A stretch of DNA of 64,000 nucleotides from an uncultured Draconibacterium sp. (GCA_947492175.1 CANLMQ010000015.1:79815-143814), one strand, 5' to 3'; positions 38,478-47,980 are shown, counted from the first letter of the stretch. Program-made: numbers and translations. The notes: generated by a model not told the origin, from the sequence alone.

Positions 38478-40922
38478 ATGAAAAAAAACATATTATTCTC
38501 TTTAATCCTATTATGTCTTTTTATTAATAATGGATATAGTAATCAGTTTATTAACAAAAGTACAGATACTTTAAAAATACTTATTCCCACTACAGGAGAG
38601 AAAGCTTATGAAATAGCAGGACAAACCTTTGCCAATATATGGGAGAAAGTTACTGGAGAGAAACCGTCGGTTTATTATATGGAACCAGACCAGCGTGAAC
38701 TCCCTGAAGGAAAGATTATCCTCATCGGTTCAGATGCAGTCAATCCAGTGGTTCATGAACTGATTCGAGAAGGAACACTAGAAAGCCTGGATATACAATA
38801 TGGCGGAGATAATTATCGGATGCTTTCCCTTTCAAGAAACGGAAGCAACTATCTTATCTTGGCAGGAGGGAGCGGTCGCTCTACTATTTATGCTGTTTAT
38901 GATTTTTTTCGCAAACAGGCAGGGGCGGAATACTTTTGGGACGGTGATATTATTCCGGAGAAGCAACAAGTACAACTATCGGGGATCGATGTACTCGAAA
39001 AACCACATTTTGAATACCGCGGACTTCGGTATTTCGCACACCGCGGACTGCACCGTTTTCAAGCTGAACACTGGGATCTGGAGGACTGGAAAAGGGAAAT
39101 TGACTGGTTGATGAAAAAAAGATTCAATCTGTTTATGATACGTACAGGAATTGATGACCTCTTTCAGCGGGCTTTCCCCGAAGATGTTCCCTATCCTCCT
39201 GTTGATGAACAGGATCCTGATGCAGAGCAAAGAAGTTATAATGATCGCACTTCATTCTGGCCTTTAAAATACAGAGGAGAGCTTCGTAAACAGGTTTTGC
39301 AATACGCAAGAGACAGAGGCCTGCTTCACCCTGAAGATATTGGTACGATCACTCACTGGTATTCTCATACGCCAAGTTCATTTTATAAAAATAACCCGGA
39401 TTTTCCGGTTATTACGAATCAGCGTTCCGGTTATTCGCTTCCAAGCCATGCCATTTGGGATATTGAAGCCCAGGAAACATGGGACGCATACTGGAAATTA
39501 ACTGAAACACATATCAAGGAATTTGGAGACAACTCTCCACGTATGTTTCATACAATTGGAATGGCAGAACGGGTCTTTGGTAAGAGCGACATAGAAAACC
39601 TGCAGAGTAAATTGTATGTGTACAGAAAAACACAGCAAAAACTCAGGGAACATTACCCAGACCAGCCACTATTAATTGGTAGTTGGGATTTTATTGGATG
39701 GAAATGGACAGATGAAGGTGTACAACAGTTAATGAGCGAATTTGATCCGACCCGCACGATTTTGCTCGATTACACTTCTGATAAAGATGATAAAGTAACA
39801 TATCGTGACTGGGATGTACATAATAAATTCCCATGGATTTTCGGAATATTTCATTCTCTTGCAAAAAACAGCGACATCCATGAAGACTACAGCATTCTTA
39901 CCCCAAGACTCAAAGAAGCTGCAGCTGACCCAAAGTGTATAGGGTTTATTACCTGGCCGGAAATCTCGCATAGCGACACCTACCTTTTAGAATATTTTGC
40001 CGACAATAGCTGGCAACCGGATAAAACAGAAATTGAAATAGCAACGAAACATTTCTGTGAAAAACGGTATCTCGAGGAAATAGAAAAGGAAATGAAACAA
40101 ATTTGGGATGAATTCTTAAATATATCACAAACACTCCATTGGGGATTACCTGGCAGTACCATTTTATTTTGGGAACCACAATTCCGGATTTTATCCGGTG
40201 ATGGTTTTATTAGCCATACGCCACAGAACATAGAAAATCTGGATAAAGATTTACAACGGGTAATGACCGGTTTAACAGATGCACCTAAAGTCCTAAAAAA
40301 ACTGTCTCTTTTAGCATCAAATAATTATGATAATTCATTGTGGCGAAGAGATGTGCTTGATATGGCAAGAACTATTGCCAGCAGGGCAATATTTGCCTCA
40401 CTGGCTCAAGGGACAATGCAGGTAACAGCATCAAAGAATATTAAAAGTAGCGAAAAAGAAATCAAGAGAATTTCTAAACTCAACAAGCAATTAATGGCAT
40501 CTCTTAGCGACATATTGGCCATGTCCGATGACTTTTCTATGTATGCAAGTTTGAAGCAACTGGAAAAAGCAGAGCAACTCAATGGAATTCCTTCAATATT
40601 GAATCCACATTCAGAGCAGGCATTAAAAGGAAATGCAGAAAACAATTATTGCCGCAGTCATCACTATGAACTGGTAGAATATGTTTACCGACCGGAACTG
40701 GAATTTTACTGGGATTGGTTTCTTAAGCGTATCAAATCAGATGCTTCCACAGAGTGGAAACGTCCGGCAGAATTTAAAAAACAAGAAAAATTGATCGAAG
40801 ACAAATTTTATGCAACTCCACTATCGGAAATGGCACCCACTAAACCTCGCAATGCAAAAAGTCTTGAAGATACTTTAAATTATTTGGAAGAGTTGATAAA
40901 TGAATTACTTAATGAGAGATAA
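38478..40922 (+). CDS. GH89-like (alpha-N-acetylglucosaminidase family) exported enzyme
   Basis: I take the ATG at 38478, which gives a signal peptide (MKKNILFSLILLCLFINNGY), about 814 residues. A TTG-initiated extension from 38388 is less likely. An N-terminal alpha/beta domain with GGSGRSTIYAVYDFFRKQAG leads to a TIM-barrel region, EYRGLRYFAHRG then WDLEDWKREIDWLMKKRFNL. This parallels the YRYY...WDWxxWExEIDWMALNGINL block of NAGLU. The C-terminal helical part also ends like GH89. The match is clear in architecture but distant, so another exo-glycosidase activity (or GH115/GH67-like uronidase) is possible. The upstream HGSNAT-like gene supports GH89-type action. Confidence 0.6.
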   Translation: MKKNILFSLILLCLFINNGYSNQFINKSTDTLKILIPTTGEKAYEIAGQTFANIWEKVTGEKPSVYYMEPDQRELPEGKIILIGSDAVNPVVHELIREGTLESLDIQYGGDNYRMLSLSRNGSNYLILAGGSGRSTIYAVYDFFRKQAGAEYFWDGDIIPEKQQVQLSGIDVLEKPHFEYRGLRYFAHRGLHRFQAEHWDLEDWKREIDWLMKKRFNLFMIRTGIDDLFQRAFPEDVPYPPVDEQDPDAEQRSYNDRTSFWPLKYRGELRKQVLQYARDRGLLHPEDIGTITHWYSHTPSSFYKNNPDFPVITNQRSGYSLPSHAIWDIEAQETWDAYWKLTETHIKEFGDNSPRMFHTIGMAERVFGKSDIENLQSKLYVYRKTQQKLREHYPDQPLLIGSWDFIGWKWTDEGVQQLMSEFDPTRTILLDYTSDKDDKVTYRDWDVHNKFPWIFGIFHSLAKNSDIHEDYSILTPRLKEAAADPKCIGFITWPEISHSDTYLLEYFADNSWQPDKTEIEIATKHFCEKRYLEEIEKEMKQIWDEFLNISQTLHWGLPGSTILFWEPQFRILSGDGFISHTPQNIENLDKDLQRVMTGLTDAPKVLKKLSLLASNNYDNSLWRRDVLDMARTIASRAIFASLAQGTMQVTASKNIKSSEKEIKRISKLNKQLMASLSDILAMSDDFSMYASLKQLEKAEQLNGIPSILNPHSEQALKGNAENNYCRSHHYELVEYVYRPELEFYWDWFLKRIKSDASTEWKRPAEFKKQEKLIEDKFYATPLSEMAPTKPRNAKSLEDTLNYLEELINELLNER

Positions 40923-41047
40923 GCTTATTGAATAATATCCATGACCGAAAGACATAATTTCATTAAATAGATATTAGTCGGTGAGGCAAAAAAAGAATTT
41001 GAAAAATAACCAATTGACGAGTTAATAACTCTATAAAAACGAATACA

Positions 41048-42094
41048 ATGAGTGTAAAAGAAACAGGGGTAAGTTACTACGGATTAAACTACCCGGAACA
41101 TGCTGAAAAGGATTTTAAAGAGATGATTGCCCACAACTGCAATGCAGTTATCCTGGCGCTTTCAGAGTTTGATATTGACTTTTGGTTCCCAAACATTGTT
41201 AAAATTACCAAAGTCGCAAAGGACTTAGGGTTAAAAGTATACCTGGATACCTGGGGCATCGGTAAATGGTTTGGCGGGGAGCCGCCTAGTGTGTTCCTTA
41301 ACAATAACGCAGGTAACAGGCAGGTTTCGGCCTTTACCAACGAACCGCTTCCCGCTGCCTGTTTTAATACAAAAGCATTTAGGAATTATTTTTATGGCCT
41401 TTGTGAGAAACTGGCAACTGAAGTGGAGGCCGACGGCTTTTTCTGGGATGAACCCCATTATGCCCTTCCCAAAAGTTATGCATCTATTACAGGAGGCGCC
41501 GGCGATGATTGGTCGTGCCGCTGCCCAATATGCCAGGAACAATTCAGAGCACTGTATGGCTACGAGATGCCCCGGGTAATGACTAAAGAAGTAATTGCAT
41601 TCCGAGAAAACAATGCGCTTGAAATCTTGACACACGCTTCTGAAAAGATAAAAAGGATTTGCCCGGAAAGCCGTATTGTCTGCTGTGTACATGCCACAAT
41701 TAATTCCTACTATGTAAAAGAAAACAGGGGCTACGACGATTGGGATAAAGTAGGTAAAACAGATGCCTTTGATGTATTCAGTACCACCATATTAAATTAT
41801 AACCTGCCCCGTAGTTATTTTAAGTCCATTACACAACGTACAGTTGAAATTGCAAAAAAATATGGTAAAGGTTCGCAGCGGTGGTTAATGGGCTATTACA
41901 ACGAACCGGAAAACCTGCAAGAAATAAAGGATATCGCCCACCTGTACAGTGATATGGGTGTTGAGAGCCTGTTTACCTGGACTTATCGCGGCGGCCACGG
42001 TACGGTACTTGCTGCCCCCCGTGCCCTCGAATTATGGGATATGCTCGGGGAAGCCTACGGCGAGGTGTTAGATGACAAATACAAAATCAAATAA
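41048..42094 (+). CDS. Cytoplasmic TIM-barrel glycoside-hydrolase-like protein of unknown function
   Basis: This 348-residue protein has no signal peptide. Features include NCNAVILALSEFDIDFWF for an early strand, VYLDTWGIGKWFGGEPPSVF, ADGFFWDEPHYALP with acidic residues at the end of a strand, and CRCPICQEQF, a Cys cluster seen in several putative glycosidases of the GH42-like clan. A later strand ends LFTWTYRGGHGT. I cannot assign a family. It begins a tight cassette (14 bp to the SIS gene) in a stretch of richer GC than the preceding 12 kb, and may act on an imported oligosaccharide or lactone. Confidence 0.55.
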   Translation: MSVKETGVSYYGLNYPEHAEKDFKEMIAHNCNAVILALSEFDIDFWFPNIVKITKVAKDLGLKVYLDTWGIGKWFGGEPPSVFLNNNAGNRQVSAFTNEPLPAACFNTKAFRNYFYGLCEKLATEVEADGFFWDEPHYALPKSYASITGGAGDDWSCRCPICQEQFRALYGYEMPRVMTKEVIAFRENNALEILTHASEKIKRICPESRIVCCVHATINSYYVKENRGYDDWDKVGKTDAFDVFSTTILNYNLPRSYFKSITQRTVEIAKKYGKGSQRWLMGYYNEPENLQEIKDIAHLYSDMGVESLFTWTYRGGHGTVLAAPRALELWDMLGEAYGEVLDDKYKIK

Positions 42095-42108
42095 TTCAAA
42101 AAAATAGT

Positions 42109-42864
42109 ATGGAAGCTTCAGACTTAGGATTTCTGGAAAAAGCAGTGGATCTGCTGAAAAAGGTAAAAGACAACCAATCAGAAAATATGGACAAAGCCAC
42201 CGACCTGATGGTTGGGGCTATTGAGCGCGACGAATTGATTCATGTTTACGGAGGCGGCGGACACACCACTCTGGTAATGGGAGAAATGTTTTTCCGTGCC
42301 GGTGGCCTGGCCAATATCAATCCGATCATGGAAACTGGTCTTTCTGTATTCAACCAGGCACTAAAATACCTGGAACTGGAACGTACCGTAAATTACGGAA
42401 GCGCCATTGTAAAATACTACCCCATTCAAAAAGGAGAAGTATTTATTATTTTTCACAATATCGGGATTAACCCGGCCACCATCGATGCAGCGCTTGAAGC
42501 CAAGGAAAAAGGAGCAAGGATTATTGCTGTAAGTTCTTCCTACTGGCAGGATGAAATGCCGGAAGATCATTTTATCCGGCACCCCAATAAAATGAATTTA
42601 TTCGATATCGCCGACGTATGCATTGACGACTATAATCCTACCGGTGATGCTTTGTTAAAAATTGATGGGCTGGATACACCGTTTGCCCCGGTATCCAACA
42701 TAGTTGATTTTTACATCGCACACTGGCTGGAAATCGGAACCATAAAAAAGTGTGTGGAAAAAGGAATTACACCGCCGGTCTGGTCCAGCGCCAACACCCC
42801 GGGCGGAGATAAAATCAATGCCCAATATGTCCAGAAATATATGCCCCGCGTAAAGTGTTTGTAG
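42109..42864 (+). CDS. SIS-domain phosphosugar-binding protein (UPF0309-like)
   Basis: This 251-residue soluble protein has the SIS fold of sugar isomerases and MurQ-like etherases. It carries IHVYGGGGHTTLVMGEMFFR near residue 44, RAGGLANINPIME, then VFIIFHNIGINPATIDAALE and GARIIAVSSS for the second half. The motif order fits the UPF0309/SIS_2 subgroup, which binds aminosugar phosphates, but the reaction is unknown. Genes on both sides are 14 and 16 bp away, so it belongs to the same operon as the TIM-barrel protein and the Gfo/Idh pair. Confidence 0.75.
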   Translation: MEASDLGFLEKAVDLLKKVKDNQSENMDKATDLMVGAIERDELIHVYGGGGHTTLVMGEMFFRAGGLANINPIMETGLSVFNQALKYLELERTVNYGSAIVKYYPIQKGEVFIIFHNIGINPATIDAALEAKEKGARIIAVSSSYWQDEMPEDHFIRHPNKMNLFDIADVCIDDYNPTGDALLKIDGLDTPFAPVSNIVDFYIAHWLEIGTIKKCVEKGITPPVWSSANTPGGDKINAQYVQKYMPRVKCL

Positions 42865-42880
42865 TAAACAGATAAAAATA

Positions 42881-43609
42881 ATGACAGATAATAACATAGA
42901 GAGTGCATTAAAAAAGTTGATGCAGAAATATGAAGTAAAAGGCCATCCCCGGTTGAACTTATTACCGGGATGGCATTTTATAGGGACAAAGCTAAATGAT
43001 ATTGATGTTCCCTTATTTTCATGGCGTTCGAACCGCCGGTTTACGGAATTGCAGAAACTTGTTTCTGACCAGGTGGTTGAAGAGGTCAGCATGCTGCGTT
43101 TTAGCAGCTTCGGAAGTAAGGAAGGGTGGAGCCTGGAGGCATTAATGTATCGGGAATTTGATATTTGCGAATTTATAAGCGGCAGCAAAATTGTTTCGCT
43201 TCATGCCGTTTTTAGTGATAATTCGACCGGGAATATTATCGTAAAACTCGCGAATGGAGTTATTGGGAGTATTGAAGTTGGAATACAGGCCCCTGTTGGC
43301 CGACGCCTGCTTGAGAGGCACGAAATTATAGCCCGCCGGGGCGTGGCAAGCGACATGGTTGTCGATACGCAGGTTCCCCAAGGTTCGGTTTATACATTTA
43401 CCCGTGAAGGTGAATCTGTTTACAAAGATGTTGACGACGAATTATTTGGGCTGGATGAATTTCAGGTAGAATGGGTCCGCTCGGCATTCGAAATACAGAA
43501 AGCTCCTGGTAAAGTCCCGGGATTAATAGCCCGGCATGCCTGGTTGTCCCGGTTGGTGGATACCGCTTTAGTCTCAAATTCTGAGAAACAAAAAATGGAG
43601 GTTATATAA
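42881..43609 (+). CDS. Stand-alone Gfo/Idh/MocA C-terminal-domain-like protein
   Basis: This 242-residue protein resembles only the C-terminal alpha/beta half of Gfo/Idh/MocA oxidoreductases. It has a beta-sheet with GNIIVKLANGVIGSIEVGIQ, then ERHEIIARRGVASDM, and a terminal helix SRLVDTALVSNSEKQ like the end of that family. The N-terminal dinucleotide-binding Rossmann half is absent and nothing upstream in frame supplies it. It ends 1 bp before a complete Gfo/Idh/MocA gene, so it may be a non-catalytic partner subunit or a reduced relic. It is too cleanly in frame and conserved in style to call a pseudogene. Confidence 0.6.
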   Translation: MTDNNIESALKKLMQKYEVKGHPRLNLLPGWHFIGTKLNDIDVPLFSWRSNRRFTELQKLVSDQVVEEVSMLRFSSFGSKEGWSLEALMYREFDICEFISGSKIVSLHAVFSDNSTGNIIVKLANGVIGSIEVGIQAPVGRRLLERHEIIARRGVASDMVVDTQVPQGSVYTFTREGESVYKDVDDELFGLDEFQVEWVRSAFEIQKAPGKVPGLIARHAWLSRLVDTALVSNSEKQKMEVI

Positions 43610-43610
43610 A

Positions 43611-44696
43611 ATGGATAAGATGAAACCAGTTAAAATCGCAATATTGTCACTCACCCACGGACATACCCGTAAATATTTCCAAACATTGAATGATAATCCC
43701 GGGTTTGAGTGGATAGCCGTTTCCGCCGAATCGGAGAAAGTGCGCGATATATTTTTAAAGAGCGGTTATGATGTCCCATGCTACATGAGCGATGAGGAAA
43801 TGTTTGAAAAACACCCTGATATAGAGGCCGTAGTGATGGCCTCGGCAAACAGCAAACATATTGAACAATTCAGGATGTGTGCAGACCGTGGAATCCACAT
43901 CTTATCGATGAAAATACCTTCTTTTAATATAAAGGAGTACGATGAAATGGTTGAACTTGCGGAAACCTCAGGAATTGTATGTCAAGTGGAACTCGAGTTG
44001 CATTATAACCCGGTGGTAAACAGGATACAAAATCTTATTTCACAAAAACAGCTGGGAAAAATATCCGGATTCAATGCCACCAATATTACGCTTTCCCCGG
44101 TATGGGCTTTCCCCTGGCAGGGAGTGCCTGAGCAGAGTTACGGGAAACGGCTTTCCTTGTCTCCTCGTGATAAACGTTTCAGGGGCGGGGCACTTTGTGA
44201 CCATCCCCATGTCTTCGATATGATTCGCTGGCTTACCAACAGTGATTTTGAATACATTTTTGCCGAAGCAGGGCCCAATATCCGGAAAGAACTGGAAGTA
44301 GAAGACATTCTCCTGGTAAACGGAAAAATGAAAAACGGGGTGAGCTTTTTGTTTGACCCGTCCTGGTCGCGGATGGAAGAACGGCTGGAAGTCCCCGCTC
44401 CGGGCTGGGAGGTGTTTCCCAAACGTATGGAGGTCAATCTTACTATCAGCGGAGAAAACGGGGTGATGCTCGCCGACTGTTTTGGGCCAAACGTTTACCA
44501 TAATGGCGCACCCAACGACAGATATACTGTACAATACACCTATTTCGACGAATGGATTGGGATGATGGACGAGTTTATCGATTGTGTCCGGAATAAAAAA
44601 ACACCTAAAATAAATCTTGAGTGGCACAGAAAATCTATTGAAGCAATGAATGCCTGCTATGAAAGTATTCATACTGGACAACCAGTGTATATATAA
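43611..44696 (+). CDS. Gfo/Idh/MocA-family oxidoreductase
   Basis: This 361-residue enzyme has an N-terminal Rossmann-like region (VKIAILSLTHGHTRKYFQTL, where the usual GxGxxG is changed to LTHGHT) and DIEAVVMASANSKHIEQF. The EKP-like motif is altered to MKIPSF, so the classic catalytic lysine region is present but atypical. The C-terminal domain includes GGALCDHPHVFDMIRWL with the conserved D-x-x-H type helix. It should oxidise or reduce a sugar or sugar acid, partnered with the truncated homologue whose gene ends 1 bp upstream. The modified nucleotide loop makes NAD(P) use uncertain. Confidence 0.8.
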   Translation: MDKMKPVKIAILSLTHGHTRKYFQTLNDNPGFEWIAVSAESEKVRDIFLKSGYDVPCYMSDEEMFEKHPDIEAVVMASANSKHIEQFRMCADRGIHILSMKIPSFNIKEYDEMVELAETSGIVCQVELELHYNPVVNRIQNLISQKQLGKISGFNATNITLSPVWAFPWQGVPEQSYGKRLSLSPRDKRFRGGALCDHPHVFDMIRWLTNSDFEYIFAEAGPNIRKELEVEDILLVNGKMKNGVSFLFDPSWSRMEERLEVPAPGWEVFPKRMEVNLTISGENGVMLADCFGPNVYHNGAPNDRYTVQYTYFDEWIGMMDEFIDCVRNKKTPKINLEWHRKSIEAMNACYESIHTGQPVYI

Positions 44697-44739
44697 TTCA
44701 TCTCATCAAATTACTAAATCATAGAATAAATAATTCAAT

Positions 44740-46566
44740 ATGATCTTAAATAATGTTGACTGGATAATTCTGGTTGTATTCTTAATTGTATTTACAGCAA
44801 TAGGTTTGATTACCGCCAGAAGAGGAGGTCAGGATTCGGCTAACTTTTTTCTTTCGGGTCGTAATATGCCCTGGTGGATTTTAGGTATTTCGATGGTTGC
44901 CACTACTTTTTCTCTTGGTACGCCCAATCTTATTACTGACATGGTTCGCACGGGAGGTGTGGCGCAGAACTGGCTTTGGTGGTGTTTCCTGTTGTCGGGT
45001 ATGCTTACTGTTTTTGTTTATGCCAAACTCTGGAATCGTTCGAAGATTATGACCGATCTTGAATTTTATGAAATCCGGTATAGCGGAAAAACGGCAGCCT
45101 TTTTACGAGGATTCAGGGCAGTTTACCTGGGATTCTTTTTTAACGTACTGGTACTGGCCAGCGCTTCCCTGGCTTTTTTAAAGTTTTCAGCTATTATGTT
45201 GAGTATAAATGCTGTGATGATACTAATTATTGTGTCGGTGGTTATTTTGGTTTACAGCACAATCGGAGGGTTAAAATCGATCTTATGGACTGATTTTTTT
45301 CTGTTTATCTTTGCGATGATTGGTGCTTTTATACCGGCCTTTTATGTTATCGATTCGCCCCAGGTTGGAGGTATGTCTAATTTTCTTTCTCATGAAGCCA
45401 TAAAAGGAAAACTTAATTTAATCCCTGATTTTTCAGAACCGTTTATAGCGGTAACTATTTTTATTATTCCGTTAACGATTCAATGGTGGGCTTCCTGGTA
45501 TCCTGGTTCAGAGCCTGGAGGCGGGGGGTATATTACCCAGCGGATTTTATCAGCCAAATCGGAGAAACATGCGGTGGGAGCCACCTTGCTTTTTAACTTA
45601 ATTCATTTTGCCATTCGGCCATGGCCCTGGATTCTGGTAGGGCTGGCATCGCTTATCATATTTCCCGATTTACAGTCAATGGTTAGCCATTTTCAGGATG
45701 TGCCGGAGAAATATGTCCATAATGATATTGCTTATCCAGCCCTATTGCGAGAATTTCTTCCTAACGGGATATTGGGATTGGTACTTGCATCATTAGTGGC
45801 TGCTTACATGTCAACCGTTTCTACTCAGATTAACTGGGGGGCATCTTACCTGGTAAATGATTTTTTTGTCAGGTTTCTTGCGCCTAAGGCATCTGAACGA
45901 AGAAAGGTGTTGGTTGGCAGGTTGTGCACAATTTTGTTGATTGTTTTTTCAATTATATTGGCTTTGTTTCTGGAAAATGCATTACAGGTGTTTCAGTACA
46001 TGCTCATGATAGGAGCGGGAACAGGACTCATCTACCTGTTACGATGGTTTTGGTGGAGGATTAATGCCTGGTCTGAGTTGTCGGCAATGGTTGGCGCCGC
46101 TTTTTTCTCTACAATCATTATTATTGTTGAGCAAACTTACCTGGTTCGTGTCGATCAAAATATCGTTATGCTGTTTGGTTGGGAAATGGACCTGGCATTT
46201 TGGGATGCCATTAAGTTTGTTTTTGTTGTTTTACTAAATACCATTGTTTGGCTGACTGTAACCTTTTGTACCAGGCCTTCCAACCCAAAAGTTCTCATCA
46301 GTTTTTATGAAAAAGTGAGGCCGGGAGGTCCCGGATGGAAGCATATAGCTATTCAAACTTCTATTGATGCCAAAGAACGGGCAAAAGACTGGAATGTCCC
46401 AGTTGGTTTGGCTTGTATGAGCCTTGGAAGTTTGGCTATATTCAGTTTGTTGTTTTCTGTAGGACACCTAATTTACGGGAATTATTTATATTCTGGTTTA
46501 TTGGCAGTTGCTGGAGTAATTTCTTCTGTCTGGCTATTTAAACTTTGGGGGAGATTATTTGATTAA
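44740..46566 (+). CDS. Sodium:solute symporter (SSS family)
   Basis: This 608-residue inner-membrane protein has about 13-14 helices. It has FFLSGRNMPWWILGISMVAT, the early signature of the SSS family, and YSTIGGLKSILWTDFFLF for the conserved Gly-rich helix. The core ends in VAAYMSTVSTQINWGASYLV. Sugar or sugar-acid transport with Na+ is expected, in line with a role in taking up the product handled by the SIS and Gfo/Idh enzymes just upstream. It follows their operon by 43 bp. The C-terminal 100 residues form extra helices and a loop found in longer SSS members. Confidence 0.85.
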   Translation: MILNNVDWIILVVFLIVFTAIGLITARRGGQDSANFFLSGRNMPWWILGISMVATTFSLGTPNLITDMVRTGGVAQNWLWWCFLLSGMLTVFVYAKLWNRSKIMTDLEFYEIRYSGKTAAFLRGFRAVYLGFFFNVLVLASASLAFLKFSAIMLSINAVMILIIVSVVILVYSTIGGLKSILWTDFFLFIFAMIGAFIPAFYVIDSPQVGGMSNFLSHEAIKGKLNLIPDFSEPFIAVTIFIIPLTIQWWASWYPGSEPGGGGYITQRILSAKSEKHAVGATLLFNLIHFAIRPWPWILVGLASLIIFPDLQSMVSHFQDVPEKYVHNDIAYPALLREFLPNGILGLVLASLVAAYMSTVSTQINWGASYLVNDFFVRFLAPKASERRKVLVGRLCTILLIVFSIILALFLENALQVFQYMLMIGAGTGLIYLLRWFWWRINAWSELSAMVGAAFFSTIIIIVEQTYLVRVDQNIVMLFGWEMDLAFWDAIKFVFVVLLNTIVWLTVTFCTRPSNPKVLISFYEKVRPGGPGWKHIAIQTSIDAKERAKDWNVPVGLACMSLGSLAIFSLLFSVGHLIYGNYLYSGLLAVAGVISSVWLFKLWGRLFD

Positions 46567-46585
46567 TAAAATAAAAATAAAAACT

Positions 46586-47821
46586 ATGAAAAATTACATG
46601 AGAAAGAGCAAGAATTATTGTCTGCTTTTGTTTTTTAGTTATCCCTTCTTCTTTTTTCTATTTTCGTGCACCGAACATCAAAGTGCTAAAAATAGAAATG
46701 CAGAAAAAACAAACAACGATTATTATGTAGCTGCCTATGTCTGGCCATCGTGTCATCATGACGAGCGCTTTGGCGATATATTATGGCCTGAAAGCACTGG
46801 CGAGTGGGAGGTCATAAAAAAAGGAAATCCGCGTTTTGAGGGACATTATCAACCACGTCTGCCATTATCGGGCTACGGAATGGATAATGACCCGGAAGTA
46901 GTAGAAAAATGGATTGACATGGCTGTCGATCATGGTGTTAATGTTTTTGTTTATGACTGGTACTGGTTCGACGGAGGCCCTTTCCTGGAAAGTGCACTGA
47001 ATGATGGTTTCCTGAAAGCAAAAAACAATTCCGAAATGCAGTTTTATATTATGTGGGCTAACCACGATGTAAAACGCAACTATTGGAATGTTCATGAATT
47101 TAAGGATGACACTTCCATTCTTTGGGATGGGGCAGTAGATTGGGACAATTTCAAAATTATTGTAGATAGGATAATAAAGCAATATTTTAAGCAACCCAAT
47201 TATTTAAAATTTGAAGGTAAACCTGTATTTTCGATATTCAGTATTGATAATTTACTTGAAGGTTTTGGTGGTAGTGTGGAAGAAACCCGCAAAGCTTTGG
47301 ACTATTTCAGAGAAGAAGTGAAAAATGCAGGTTTTCCCGGGGTGCACATTCAATGGAATCAGGGCGGTGGTTCTATCATGTCGAAAAATGAAGTTACTAA
47401 GTTTTCTGACAGGGTAACTCAAATGGGCTTCAATAGTGTGGCAATGTACAATATGGGAGGGATGAATGAAGATTATCTAGTTTATGGTGCCAATTCCGTA
47501 AAAATCAGGGAACAAATGGATTCTATCCTGAATGTGCCTTTATTCCCTTGTGTTTCCATTGGTTGGGATGATACCCCTCGATTTCCTGCAAAAGGCATGA
47601 AAGATGTAGTGCACTATCATAATACACCTGAAAGTTTTGCTGCCTTGCTTTCTAGAGCTAAAAAATACGCTGACAGTCATCCCGAACAGCCCAGACTTAT
47701 TACCATTAATGCCTGGAACGAATGGGTAGAAGGCAGTTACCTCTTGCCCGATATGCTTAATGGTTATGGCTACCTGGAAGCCTTAAAGAAAGTGATGAGC
47801 GGAGAATATGATAAGTACTAG
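46586..47821 (+). CDS. GH99/WbsX-like lipoprotein, glycan-processing
   Basis: A start at 46586 avoids overlap with the symporter; a longer reading from 46559 overlaps it by 8 bp. The leader ends FFFLFSC (lipid Cys). Residues DYYVAAYVWPSCHHDERFGD, then VNVFVYDWYWFDGGPFLESA and later NAWNEWVEGSYLLPD, are the family marks of the GH99-like/WbsX domain, where the end-strand acidic residues form the active site. True GH99 enzymes are endo-alpha-mannosidases. This form is common in PULs with unknown substrate. It closes PUL A and is followed by a terminator at 47908-47940. Confidence 0.75.
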   Translation: MKNYMRKSKNYCLLLFFSYPFFFFLFSCTEHQSAKNRNAEKTNNDYYVAAYVWPSCHHDERFGDILWPESTGEWEVIKKGNPRFEGHYQPRLPLSGYGMDNDPEVVEKWIDMAVDHGVNVFVYDWYWFDGGPFLESALNDGFLKAKNNSEMQFYIMWANHDVKRNYWNVHEFKDDTSILWDGAVDWDNFKIIVDRIIKQYFKQPNYLKFEGKPVFSIFSIDNLLEGFGGSVEETRKALDYFREEVKNAGFPGVHIQWNQGGGSIMSKNEVTKFSDRVTQMGFNSVAMYNMGGMNEDYLVYGANSVKIREQMDSILNVPLFPCVSIGWDDTPRFPAKGMKDVVHYHNTPESFAALLSRAKKYADSHPEQPRLITINAWNEWVEGSYLLPDMLNGYGYLEALKKVMSGEYDKY

Positions 47822-47907
47822 TAGAAAAAACGTTTATTGTATTTTGATCCAGTCAAGTAAAGTTTTTTATGATATTGGTTCACAAAGTGTGTAAACAAAG
47901 AGACCGA

Positions 47908-47940
47908 GGGTTTAGCTATTTTAACGCTGAACCCTTTTTT
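47908..47940 (+). terminator. Rho-independent terminator at end of PUL A
   Basis: A 9-bp stem with one G-U pair (47908-47916 with 47925-47933) is followed by a 7-T run at 47934-47940, 87 bp after the GH99-like stop. Confidence 0.8.
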
Positions 47941-47980
47941 CATATTACTATGCCAGGTAAGTTAATGAAACTAAGAAACT

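Noticed and set aside
42655..43188. 177-codon minus-strand frame opposite the SIS and Gfo/Idh C-domain genes
   Set aside because: Spans two well-supported plus-strand genes and their junction and has no recognisable motif.
44040..44681. Long (213-codon) minus-strand frame opposite the Gfo/Idh gene
   Set aside because: Lies fully within the well-supported 361-aa gene on the other strand; it is a shadow caused by the higher GC content here.
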